Positions 11,260-22,562 of a stretch of 60,000 nt of DNA are shown here, piece after piece. The stretch's first letter is position 1. Each line of letters opens with the position of its first letter. Source of the DNA: Bugula neritina (taxonomy: Eukaryota; Bryozoa; Gymnolaemata; Cheilostomatida; Bugulidae). The stretch is taken from the NCBI GenBank assembly GCA_964035545.1, contig OZ037766.1, positions 12,721,722-12,781,721 on the forward strand, written 5' to 3'. Made by a program: the position numbers and the translations under genes. The notes beneath the pieces were generated by a model that was not told the origin of the DNA, searched no databases, and saw only the letters and a program-made list of their open reading frames with translations.

Positions 11260-14200
11260 CTTTGTTTTATTTCAATAGCTATTTTGTAATCTCAAATAAT
11301 TTTACTCTATCAATCATTGTGCAAACTAAATTTAAACAATCCTATATTATATTCTACAACTTGCTTTAGCTGTAAAATACATTCTTTTACAAAACATGAA
11401 TGTTCCTGGATTACGTCAGCATAATTTAATAATATAATATGTTACTAATAATATTACAGAGTGTACATAACGAAAAGAAGAAGCGCAACAACATGTGCCT
11501 AAAAGTACTTTTGGATCATATAATTTGATATATAAATAGTATATCTAAGAGAAACAGTGCTGCATTATTAGAAACTGCATAACAAATGCAAGTATAGTGC
11601 ACAGAATGTCACGTGATTAACTGTCTAAAAAAATTTATAAAATATGAATCATAAGCAAATGCCACAATTCTAAATACCTGATATTCTAGTGAGCACTACC
11701 AAAATTTTTAATCTATATTTGCAGAAGCTCAAAAACACCTACAAATATAAAAACATACTTTTAAAATGCACATACGCCGACCAATAGAGACTTCACTGCT
11801 ATGATACAATAAGCAAATTTGAACTCATCCAACTTTGCAAATATTTTGTAAGAAAATGCTTTTATACAAGGTTTCTATCTTCTATTACAGCTTCTTTGGC
11901 TACAATACAATAAGTACCCATTGGCTAGGTGCTGAGAGTTGTATTTTTCAATGGTGGTTTAGAGATGTTACAAGCACTGCTCCTGTGTCTTGCTTTACTG
12001 TCCATCGTTTTGCTGTTTTATATTTTATTTATATAATTTGTCAAAAAAAATGCATGCATTGATAAGCAGCTAATTGAATAAGATTTTGGTTACTGTTGGC
12101 TACAATTTGCATTAACTACCTACATGCTGTTGTAAAAGGAATCGGTTTGAATATTGTAAGCATCAGATGTTGAACAATGCTTTGCCATTTGGTAATTCTT
12201 AAGAAAATTTTTGAAGTGTCATGACTTGCATCATGTTGGTGCACAATAACAAGAACTAGGAACTTATGGGAGTCAAAAGCTCTTGTTATACAGACATTCA
12301 AACAAGTATTTAATTGCATATTGCAAGGTATCGCTTATAACAGCTACTGCTAATATGAAAACCTATTCAGCGTCACCAGAATTAAAAGAGATTTGTTCCA
12401 GAAAAGTTCAAAATAGCCCATGAAATGTTGTTTAATCGGGAATTTGCTAAAATACAGGCGTCTGTTTTGGAAATATTTACTACTTTCCTACAAACAAGTT
12501 AAAATAAGCTTCCCTGCTATTTTAATGTGTTAAACTGGCATATAAAAGAAACTAATGCTATTTGTATTTTTAATGCATTTAGACGTTGAAACATTTAGTA
12601 TCTAAGCGCTAATATTTATATAGCTGCACCTGAAGTCTTTTGAAACTTGTAAAATAACTCAGCAGCTTATAAAACTCTGGCACAAATTTGTAAGCAGCAT
12701 AAATCTGGTATTAAAAACTCAAAGCTACCAATTAATGCAAGCCATTGCACCTTTAAGTAAATGAAATAACCTAAATACTGAGATTGAATTTGTTTCAGCA
12801 TGCCAAGCTGGCTAATAATCACATAATTCTGTAACAAATTTAACAGCAAATGCAAATTGCAGGGTGAAAAATACTAATAAAGTTCACTTAGCAATCTATT
12901 TTACTAAAATAATATTTTGCTGGAATGTTCGCACCGTGTTCTATTGGCTATAGTACTATGGCAAAATAAATTACTATTACAATACTATGTTTACTAAATT
13001 TAAAAGTGAACAGCACTACTGTATCACGTGCACCCTGCTTGTTAAAAGAATCAACAGATTGGTGTCTTGTGGAGGAATAGATATTCAATCTATTTCCAAA
13101 TGTTCCTTGTAGGCCTTACCAATCATGATACTGAAATGCAATTTCAAAACATAGAAAGATAAATAATTTCATGAACATTAATATGTATATTAACTGAAAC
13201 AGCTCAAAACAAATATATGCAAATGTCACAACATTTTATAATTAGTCAAATGTATAAATAAACAATAGATCACAAAAAAGTTGTTACCTTTTCCTCCTTT
13301 TAGGCGAATGTGATATAATTAACCAAATAGCCTACAAAACAATTTCAAACTGAATAATAATTTCTATAACACCATTTGTTCAATTATAGTAGGCATCTGC
13401 TTTTTCTGTTGCTGATATTTTATATGCTTAAAGCTAATTATTGAGCTGCTATCAGCTATAAAGCTAGCTTTCAATAAGGGATAGCTGTCATTATAGCTAT
13501 AAGAAAAACTGTCATTTATGGAACTTATGCTCCTACTGATTATACACTTTACAACTACCTTAAACTGTCTGCACGACGATTTCATTCACTGTATAACTCT
13601 GATGATTGACTTAGTGGTGTCTAAAATATTAGTGTACTTTGATAAATGAAACAATAAACAAATAAAATGTTTTTTGTTTACTTATTAAACGATCTGCCCT
13701 GAAACATCTTGTAAACAAACATATGCAAGAGAAACGGGGCATTGCCTATCATACGAAATCAATGAACTCTGCAATGACTTAAATTCACAAAAACTTTACT
13801 AATATGGGAGCATATCTATAGACAATGCAATAGTTTAGATCAAGCCTAGGAATCCACAATCATAAATTAGCTGAAGCGCTCTACATTAGACAAATAAAAC
13901 CTCAACTTAATATACAAAATTACTCCTTACAGTTGAAACTATACCAATAAATTTTTATACTAAATAACTTCCACTGATCTATCACAAATGTTGTTGCTTT
14001 TCTGTATACATAGGCCTATATTTTTTGATTTTCGAATCTTATTCATTTTTATATAAAGAGTAAAGTATAATATTTTTATTTATGTAATATTTAAAAACTA
14101 TATTATTTTCCTTGGAGATAACTGCCACTCCTTTACCAATTATGCCACACATACAGATTAACATAACATCAATGTGACTTTTGAATTTTATTAAATGTAC

Positions 14201-14430
14201 AACTCTGAAGATGGGCACAGTGATGTCTGAAATATTAGTTGACTTATTTTAATCGTTTACCTATTTTTGATATACAAATATATCTATAAATAACAAATAT
14301 GTATATAAGTATATATAATGTATAGATAAAAAAGTATAAAAGTATATGTATCCATGTATACCTTTTAAGTTAATACATAAATTTATATAGAAAAATAGGC
14401 AAAAAAGTCTTTTTATTATTATTGTTGAAA
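11260..14430. other. intergenic between genes 2 and 3
   Basis: No supported exon. A phrase near 13595-13630 (actctgatgattgacttagt ggtgtctaaaatattag) recurs near 14205-14240 with mismatches and may mark fragments of an old interspersed repeat. Open frames of 60-75 codons here show no recognisable motif. Confidence 0.5.
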
Positions 14431-14500
14431 GATGAGAAACTGCTAGGAAAACAAATGAATTTTATTTTTGCAAAGGGAATATATTTTATCAGGGTTGAAA

Positions 14501-14512
14501 GGTCATTTGACC
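14501..14512. promoter_or_regulatory. inverted half-site palindrome upstream of gene 3
   Basis: ggtcatttgacc is a perfect 5-bp inverted repeat with a 2-bp spacer, preceded by aa and followed by a (aaggtcatttgacca). The half sites resemble AGGTCA nuclear-receptor sites. It lies about 95 bp before the TATA-like motif and is preserved at the same place upstream of gene 4. Confidence 0.4.
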
Positions 14513-14595
14513 AAATGGGAAAACTTAGCTGATTAGTCAGTTTCAAGGCAGTTTATTGGATAGCTGTAGAAACAAGTTCCGCCCAGTCTTTATTC

Positions 14596-14605
14596 TATTT
14601 AAAAG
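14596..14605 (+). promoter_or_regulatory. TATA-like motif of gene 3
   Basis: tatttaaaag, in a block (gcccagtctttattctattt) that is identical upstream of gene 4. It is followed by a leader of about 140 bp with a possible 5' intron before the ATG at 14746. Confidence 0.5.
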
Positions 14606-14745
14606 AGCTTAAGCTTAGTAGTAAATACTCTAAAGGCACTGCATTTTACTTTACGAATCAAGGTTCTGTAAGTTGCTAATTTACAGTAATTGTTTAACGA
14701 TAAAACAGGTTTCAAAATAACGTTTCACTCTCAACAATCATAAAA

Positions 14746-16140
14746 ATGAAAAGATTTCTTGCTGCCATTTTACTTTGTATGGCTCTTGGAGAGGTAGCTG
14801 CTCAAGTGGATGAGAAATGTCTAAGTTGTTTAAGACAGGTAAATTACAGATGGGATTTTTGTATAGCAAGCAAACCTAATTAGACTTTATGTATTTGAAT
14901 GTTATCAATCATGATGCTGAATAGTTGGTATTATTATTGGGATTGTTAATTAACAAAGCAGCATAGTTATTTCTACAAAAAACTACCAGCAGTGTTTAAC
15001 TCTACTTTGCTTTATTGTCAGTGCTTTCTTTTTGCTAGTATGAAGATGGTCCAATTGACTCATGTTATACATCCTTTGGTACCAAGATTGCCTGTGGAGT
15101 TTTCCACATCTCTAAGCCATTCTGGGTTGCTTGTGGAAGTATAGGATACAGTAAGTCAGCTACACTCTGTTATATTTAGTCGTACTTGGTTATACTTGAT
15201 AGCTTGATTATACTTGGTTACTTGATAATTATAACTAATAGCTTGATTATACTTGATTATAATTGATTACTTGATTATACTTGATTATACCTGATCACTT
15301 GATCAATCAGTGTGTAGTATAGGGTAAATATTTTGCTACAATATTCTATAGAAGCAATATAAGAATGATTTACATGCACATAATATTGCTTTTACTTGAT
15401 CTTAGTTGGGTGGTCATTCTAAATACATTGTATTTGAGTTTAAAGACGGATGGCAATTTGAAACTTCTTTCTATATCTAGATATCATAGCAAAACATAGA
15501 TTTTGATGCGTTCTACATTTTTGAAGTAAGGATTTTTACGTATTTTTCATATGTATGTCTAGTATTTTCTTTGCTGTAAGTTTAAATCTGTGCCAAACTA
15601 TAAACTTTGTTCCTATTACTTAAGTTTTGAATTCAGATGTGCTAGTCATGATGATAAGCTAATTGGCTTAAAAATTAATTTGCTTTTGTTGAAGCACGAG
15701 TTAAACACAATTAATTTGTAAGCTTGCTAATGTGTTTATTCGATAACACAAAAGCCCCATAGCGCACATCTTTTTAATGTCAAACTATAATTTTGCAAAC
15801 CTAATTTTTTTGCTTGTGTAACTTTTGGTTTAAGTATGTAGCCAATATCCACTGCAGCTGCATAGTACGTAATTGTGATTACTTTCTAATGTTTTTTTTA
15901 GACTGGGAGCGATGTACTCAAGATGAGTTTTGTGCTGGGGAATGCATACAAAATTTCTTCAGAAGGTTTGCTAGCAGATGTGCCCATCAGCTCAAGAAGC
16001 CTGTTTCTAAACTTACTTGCGCTGACTATGTAAGACTGCACCATGGAGCAGATGGCTGTAGTATGTCTTCTAGCCTTCGACACTCCCGTGCAATTAATAA
16101 CTGCATGTGGCAAGATAACATGTTTGCTAAAAAGAAGTAA
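14746..16140 (+). CDS. i-type lysozyme-like gene 3 (three coding exons)
   Basis: Exons 14746-14838, 15039-15150 and 15902-16140 give 147 codons. The signal peptide (MKRFLAAILLCMALGEVAAQ) is followed by VDEKCLSCLRQ. Exon 2 reads YEDGPIDSC, with Glu kept; the catalytic Asp position is Ser (CYTSFG). FWVACG follows. Exon 3 is DWERCTQDEFCAGEC, RRFASRCAHQL, LTCADYVRLHHG and the tail NCMWQDNMFAKKK, basic at the end. A poly(A) signal lies at 16334-16339. It is a tandem duplicate of gene 4: promoter, introns and 3' flank all align. Exon 2 differs from that of gene 4 at a single base. Twelve mature Cys. Confidence 0.92.
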
Positions 16141-16349
16141 TTAACCAAATACTTAGTTGATTTTCAGTTCAACTTACTAGCTGAAGTCTTATATGGGTAA
16201 TTATGATTACTTTTTGTGGCAGTTAACTTACCATATCATACATGGTAAGTCCATTACTTGAGAAAATAGATGTTAGCATTTTATGATGCTTGCTATTTTT
16301 TAATAATATTATTATCTAATTAATTTTCTCAACAATAAATAAAAAGTTT

Positions 16350-17600
16350 TAAACTTTCTGATAAGCTTGCATTGTTTGTTCCCCTAAGTTGTTTATACTT
16401 ATCACAAAGAATTATTATGGCAATATTTCAGTTTATAAGTGAAGAGTTTTTTATAAGTTGTAACCTACATGTATATAGCTATTCTCTCACAAGAAATAAA
16501 GTTGCCATAACCCTTTAATATTACCATTCGACCACTGCTATGTTTACAAAAATATTTTTATATGACAACATGATTACTTACTAATACAGCGATATACTCT
16601 TTTTTTCAATATAAAACATTTTTGCATTCATAGCTGCAACATACTTCAGCTATTTCAGCTTTGAGTATGTTAGTATTTTGGTCATAAAAAGGAAATCAAT
16701 ATAATAAATAATAAACTATAAATATGAAATAATAAACAACAAATTAAAAAGAAAGCATAATTTACACTAAATTTTTTAAGTATATAGATAATAGAGTTAT
16801 GAACTTCCAGTTAGAATTGTAGTGAGCAAAATTAATGACTAAAATGTAAGTTTTAAATAACGAATATATATTAAAGTCATATTCATAATTAATTGGAAAC
16901 CAAAATTAAAATTTGTTGACGTTAAAAACCTACTTCAGTGCAGAAACTATGCTGCTCTCTTAAACTATCAAAAGCTAAATAGCTTCTTATGCCAACTCAT
17001 TTAGTTTTACGGCATTTTCTACATTTATTTTTAAAAGTTTACATCTCATATAATTGTAGCTATCATCCTATTAGTTTTGTCAGTCAAATTATGTGCATGA
17101 CTAAATAGCCAAGAGAAGAAGATATTTCGAACACCAGAACTTAAAATTAAATGAACTTATGCTTCAGTATGTTGAATGTGATTTTTAAGATAAAAAGATA
17201 AAAGCCTGTGCAAGTAAAATTATATTAAATTATTATAGCAACTATAATATTTTAATTACCGACCAATAGTTCAACAAAGCTGTAAAATGTACATTATTGC
17301 CATAAGATATGCCAATAATTTAGCAACTATAACATAGTCACAATTTCCAAGCATGTCATATATTACGTCAGTGTATGTACATCACTAAAGCTACTGCATG
17401 CAGTGTTATTATTGATAATTCTCACTTGTGGAATGCAACATTAACCTGGAGTTGGTTGCAAAACGCTACTTTTATGTAAAATAAAAACAACACCAATTTC
17501 ATGCAATAAAAAGAAGTCATTTCATTTTACTGAAAGTTTGCGGTGCATTTCATGAGCTGAAATGAGTAGTATATGAAAGTTACCAGATAGCTATATTTGT
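16350..17600. other. 3' flank of gene 3, duplicated downstream of gene 4
   Basis: Blocks such as cacaagaaataaagttgc, atgtttacaaaaata and cataaaaaggaaatcaata recur in the same order at about 20820-21850. No gene is seen. Confidence 0.6.
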
Positions 17601-17621
17601 AAAATTTTGTCAAACTATTAC

Positions 17622-17637
17622 TGGGGGGGGGGGGGGG
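17622..17637. repeat. poly-G tract
   Basis: A run of about 15 G in otherwise AT-rich DNA, just before a decayed transposase. A second G-run lies at 40263-40274. Confidence 0.85.
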
Positions 17638-17902
17638 AGGGCTAATGAGGCATGATATTTTGTCGTGACATCATGTTTTACACAAATCTATGAATTTTTT
17701 TGCTGTCAGGTATTGTTTGTACACTCAGTATAGGCAGCACCTTTTACTTTTTCAAACAAAATGAGCTCAAATTGTGGCATTAAAAGGGAAAGCTATCTAG
17801 AGAGAAAAATAGCAGCAAAAGTTAACTTGCATGGGTATATAAGGACTCCATCAAGCTATTATTATTATTGATATAGCATAGTTACTACTAAAACCTACAT
17901 AG

Positions 17903-18345
17903 TAAGATGATTTGGGGAACCACATTGGTGATGGGTGCAACTTGACTTTATTTCTACGAAGAAAAGCACCTATGAACCCGGACATGCATTAGCATTGCAG
18001 AGAACAATGGAGAATTACATATGGGAGTTCACAAGTGCATAATATTAATGCAAGATGGTGCTCCATACCATACATTAAGGATCATCAGTGAAATTCTTAA
18101 GAAGAGAAAAGCTACAGCCCTGGAGTAGTCACGAAACAGCCTTGACCTGAAATTCATTGAAAAGTCGCAAAATGTTTTCAAAAACAAGATAGTAGAAAAA
18201 CAACATGGAAATCATGAAACAATGAATGAAGCCATAAAGACAACGTGGGTTTAGACTTTAGAGTATGTCCAAGAAATACTACAAAAGAGTAATTGAGAGT
18301 GTGCCTAGACGCCTGGAAACTGTGATAAAAAATTAATGGTGGTCA
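17903..18345 (+). pseudogene. decayed Tc1/mariner-type transposase
   Basis: Translated pieces resemble the C-terminal half of a Tc1-like DDE transposase: MIWGTT (compare the V-WG motif), then MQDGAPYHT (the D-x-A/D-P-x-H motif of the second catalytic Asp), then NSLDLKFIEK (the NSPDLNPIE motif around the third acidic residue), then NEAIKTTW. The frame is broken by several stops, for example after ATALE, and the N-terminal DNA-binding half is missing. The right end near 18490-18540 reads, in complement, tgcaaaagtttaggaccacc, a typical Tc1-type terminal sequence. It sits between the gene 3 and gene 4 duplication units, and I see no counterpart after gene 4. Confidence 0.8.
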
Positions 18346-18484
18346 TATATATTAAACTTTTTATGAGAAAACAGGTTTTTTCTGAGTCCCTAAATACATA
18401 ACAACTTAACTACCACTGCTTTAATTACAGAATAAAAGTGCTATTACAAGCATAATGATAACTTAACTCCAAACTGCAAACTAT

Positions 18485-18540
18485 CACTCAAAGGTGGTCC
18501 TAAACTTTTGCAAATGACTATATATATACAGTATATACAG
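18485..18540. mobile_element. right terminal repeat of the Tc1-like remnant
   Basis: caaaggtggtcctaaacttttgcaaatgac runs into a TA-rich end. In inverse it matches the start of many Tc1-type elements (GCAAAAGTTTAGGACCACC, from general knowledge). The left counterpart was not found. Confidence 0.6.
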
Positions 18541-18680
18541 CATATTTAGGCCTATATAAACTTCTTTTTAGCAATTTATTCAAATGCATATATTTTTATT
18601 ATTATTGTTAGAGAATGAGGAACTGCTAGAAACATATGATATTTAGATTGTGCAAATTTAAACATTTATCAGGGCTGAAA

Positions 18681-18692
18681 GGTCATTTGACC
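18681..18692. promoter_or_regulatory. inverted half-site palindrome upstream of gene 4
   Basis: ggtcatttgacc, the same 12 bases and the same surroundings as upstream of gene 3 (tttatcagggctgaaa before it, gatgggaaaacttagct after it). Confidence 0.4.
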
Positions 18693-18777
18693 AGATGGGA
18701 AAACTTAGCTACAATTAGTCAGTTTCAATGTAGTTTATTGGTTGGTTGTAAAAGCAAGCCCTGCCCAGTCTTTATTC

Positions 18778-18787
18778 TATTTAAAAG
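18778..18787 (+). promoter_or_regulatory. TATA-like motif of gene 4
   Basis: tatttaaaag within the block shared with the gene 3 promoter. Confidence 0.5.
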
Positions 18788-18949
18788 AGTTTAAGCTTTG
18801 GTAATTAATATGTACTTCTAAGTAAGTTGCTAAAGGTATTGCAATTTTACTTTTACTTTTTCAAAATTCAGCTCTTTGCTATTTTACAGAAATTATTTGC
18901 CAATAAAACAAGTTTCAAAATAACATTCTACTCTCAACCATCGCAAAAG

Positions 18950-20594
18950 ATGAAAAGCTCTCTTGCTGTAGTTTTACTTTGTCTGGCTCTTGGAGAGGTA
19001 GCTGCTCAAGTGGATGAGAAATGTCTAAGCTGTTTGAGACAGGTAAATTATAGATAGCTGTTTTGTATAACATGCAAACCTTGTTAGAATTTATGTATTT
19101 GAATGTTATTGAATATAGTTAGTATTACTATAATAATTAATAATTGGCAAAGCAGAACTGTTTTTTTGATGCTGCAAAATTATTTTTATTAAATTTTATT
19201 TCTACAAAAAAACTACCAGCAGGTTTTAACTCTACCTTGTTTTATTGTCAGTGCTTTCTTTTTGCTAGTATGAAGATGGTCCAATTGACTCATGTTATAC
19301 ATCCTTTGGTACCAAGATTGCCTGTGGAGTTTTCCACATCTCTAAGCCATTCTGGGTTGCTTGTGGAAGCATAGGATACAGTAAGTCAGCTGCACTTTAC
19401 CATATTTGATTGTACTTGATTATACTTGCAGTTACATGATTATTTAATAACTTGATTATCCTAGATAAATTGATAATACTTGACTACTTGAAAATTAGTA
19501 TGTTAGTATATGTATAGTAAATATCCTACCACAATATTCTAGAAGCAACTTATAAATGGTTTACAAGCACACTATTACTTTTACTTGATCTTAGTTGGGT
19601 GTTCATCCTATAAATCTTGAGTTTAAAAATAAGTATATGTATGAATGGTAATTTTAAACTTCATTCTTGATCTACATAAAAACTCACGCAAGTTTATGGT
19701 CACTATCCCTGTGAGAAACCCCTGATGGAAAGGGTATATATGTTAAAGCGGGCTATGGACTTATATAAATGAGGCACAAGAGCAATTATGACCGGATGCT
19801 CTTCCTAACATCACCAATGGCCTTTATCTGGGCTCGAACCCATGACCTTCGTGTTTACTAGGCAAACGCTCTAACCCCTAGACCACGGCTGCTCCCTCAT
19901 TCTACATATCATGGCAAAACATTAATTTTTGATACATTTTACACTTTTTAAAAGCAAAAGGTTTTCATGTATTTGTCATATGTCTATAAGCAGTTTCTTT
20001 GGAGCAAATTTAAAACTGTGACAAACTATAAATTTTGTCAATGGTGCAGTGAGAATTGGTTCCTATTGCTTAAGTTTTGAATTCAGATGTGCTACTCATG
20101 ATAATATGTTGCAATAAGCCAATTGGCCTTAAATTAGTTTGCTTTTGTTGGAGCACAAGTTAAACACCAATAATTTGCAAGCTTGCTGATTTGTTTATTT
20201 TTTAACACGTAAGCCCTTTAGCACACATCTTTTTAATGTCAAACTATTTGTGCAAACTTAATTTTCTTTTTTGCTTGTGTAAATTTTGATTTCAATATGT
20301 AGCCAATATCTACAGCTGCATAGTGATTGTAATTACTTTCTGAGACTTTTTATAGACTGGGAGCGATGCACTCAAGATGAGTTTTGCGCTGGAAAATGTA
20401 TTCAGAATTATTTCAGAAGATATGCTAGCAGATGTGCTGATCAACTAAAGAAGCCTGTTTCTGAGCTCACCTGCGCTGACTATGTAAGACTGCACCACGG
20501 ACCTGATGGCTGCAGTATGTCTTCTAGCCTTAGACACTCCGGTGCAATTAGTAACTGCATGTGGCAAGATAACATGTTTAGTAAAAAGAAGTAA
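18950..20594 (+). CDS. i-type lysozyme-like gene 4 (three coding exons)
   Basis: Exons 18950-19042, 19269-19380 and 20356-20594 give 147 codons. I chose the ATG at 18950 because it matches the start in gene 3 and begins a signal peptide (MKSSLAVVLLCLALGEVAAQ). The open frame continues upstream but without an ATG. Exon 2 encodes the same protein segment as gene 3: YEDG with Glu, and CYTSFG lacking the catalytic Asp. Exon 3 differs at several residues (GKCIQNYFRRYASRCADQL). The tail is NCMWQDNMFSKKK. Intron 2 contains a SINE absent from gene 3, so the insertion followed the duplication. A poly(A) signal lies at 20777-20782. Confidence 0.92.
19678..19897 (-). mobile_element. tRNA-SINE, well preserved, in intron 2 of gene 4
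   Basis: Inverted copy: tail side aactcacgcaagtttatggt, body gctcttcctaacatcaccaa, B-box complement ggctcgaaccc, and head complement cccctagaccacggctgctc. It has the best preserved internal promoter in the window. The equivalent place in gene 3 (near 15470-15485) has no insertion, so this copy is younger than the gene 3/4 duplication. Confidence 0.9.
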
Positions 20595-20799
20595 TTGATC
20601 AAATATTTAGTTGATTTGCAGCCCCAGCTTATTTGTCATAACTAACCAAATTTTTGCATGGGGAGCTAAATTACCAGATCATTCATGGTAAATTCATATT
20701 TTGAGAAAATAGATATTAGCATTCTATGATGTTTGCTACTTTTTAATGATATTATTATCTAATTAGTTTTCTCACCAATAAACAAAGAGTTTTAAACTT

Positions 20800-22500
20800 T
20801 CTGATGATCTTGTGTTGTTTGTTTACTCTGGTTGTCACAAAGATTTATTATGCAGTATTTCAGTCTAATGAAAAGCTGTCTTATTTAAGCTGTAGGCTGC
20901 ATTGATTTATATTATAGCTATTATCTCACAAGAAATAAAGTTGCATAACTCTTTTAATATTATCAGACTATTACATGGCTATGTTTACAAAAATAGTTCT
21001 TTAATATACAACATAATTACTTACTATAATACTCTTTTTTAGCATTAGCATTAGCATTAGCATTAGCCAAAACATACTTCAGCTAGTTCAACTTTAATGA
21101 GCCATATATAAATTAGTATATGTTAGTATTTCAGACATAAAAAGGAAATCAATATAATAAATAATAAACAGTAAATATAAAATAATAAACAACAAATAAT
21201 AAGAAGGCAGAATTTACACCAAAGTTTTTAGGTATATAGAAGAGAATATAGTTATAAATGAATCAGTATAACTTACAGTTAAAATAAGTAGCTTTAAACC
21301 AAAAGTTAAAGTTATAAATTTTGTTGACATTAAAAACCTATTTTAGTGCAGAAATTAAACTACGCTGCTTTCTTAAACAATGAAATAAATAAATAGCTTC
21401 TTTTGCCAACTCATCCAGTTTTACCATATTTTCTACATTTATTTTTAAAAGTTTACATTTCATATAATTGTAGCTATCATCCTATTACTTTTGTCAGTCA
21501 AAATATGTGCATGACTAAATAGCCAAGAGAAGAAAGTATTAGGCCAGTGCAAGTACAATGATATTAAATAGCAACTATAACTGGCCAAAAATCTAGTTAA
21601 GCTCGACATAATCGCCATAAGATGTGTTAATTAAATTTAGCAATTAGTCACAGTTTCGTGCATGTAAAAGAACAGTTAGTGCCTGTACATTATTTAAGCT
21701 GCTGCAGTGTTATTATTAATCACTTTTACCTGTGGAATACAATATAAACCTAGAGTTAGTGACAAAACACTACTTTTATGTAAAAAAAACAATATCAAAT
21801 GCACACAATAAAAATAAATTATTTCATTTTACTGGAACAGTGCATATTATGAACTGGAAAGAGTATAGTAAGAAAGTGAGCAAACAGTTGCACATGGTAA
21901 ATGCTAATTAAATTGAAGACCTACTATAATACCCAGACTAACTAGTACTTAAGCACAAGCCAGAAAAACATAAGCTGCAACTAACCGGTTTATTTACTGA
22001 AATTATACACTATAGGTAACATAAAATGTATTAACAACGCTGTATTCATAGTTGTGCAATATACGTACTTAGCATGCAATAAAATGCCAGTTTCTGACAG
22101 GTTTGGCTGCTTTAGAGGTTAATTCTATTTTATAAACATAGAATTAAAAATAAATAAGCATATAAATCTGTTAAGAAACTTTTAGTAACTCACAACAATG
22201 TTACATTTCATCTGTAGGCTAATACACCGTACCTAGTATATCTATAGTATAAAGGTTATATAATATTATTTTCTTGTCATTATAATTACTTGAAGAAAGG
22301 TAAGCTCTATATTTAGTATGTTATGATACCAAATATATTTACTATAAAGACTTTCCTTTACTTACTTACTCAACCTATATGTCTTTCTTTTTAATTTTCC
22401 TAAGAGAGAAAAGAGCTCCTATAATTATTATTCAAGTTCCTTGAAACTTTATATATTTTTAGCAATAAAATATAGTATATTTGAGCACTATAATTACGTT
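20800..22500. other. 3' flank of gene 4 and spacer to gene 5
   Basis: The first kilobase aligns with the 3' flank of gene 3. It contains a short (gcatta)4 array near 21042-21066 that is not expanded in gene 3. No other gene is seen. Confidence 0.55.
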
Positions 22501-22562
22501 TTGTCTGTACTTGGCAGGCTGAAGCTGGTCTTTGCTGAAATTGTGTTAATTCAGACAAAAAG

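Noticed and set aside
18827-18949. N-terminal extension of gene 4 upstream of 18950
   Set aside because: It contains no ATG in frame and has no counterpart in gene 3; the signal peptide begins at 18950.
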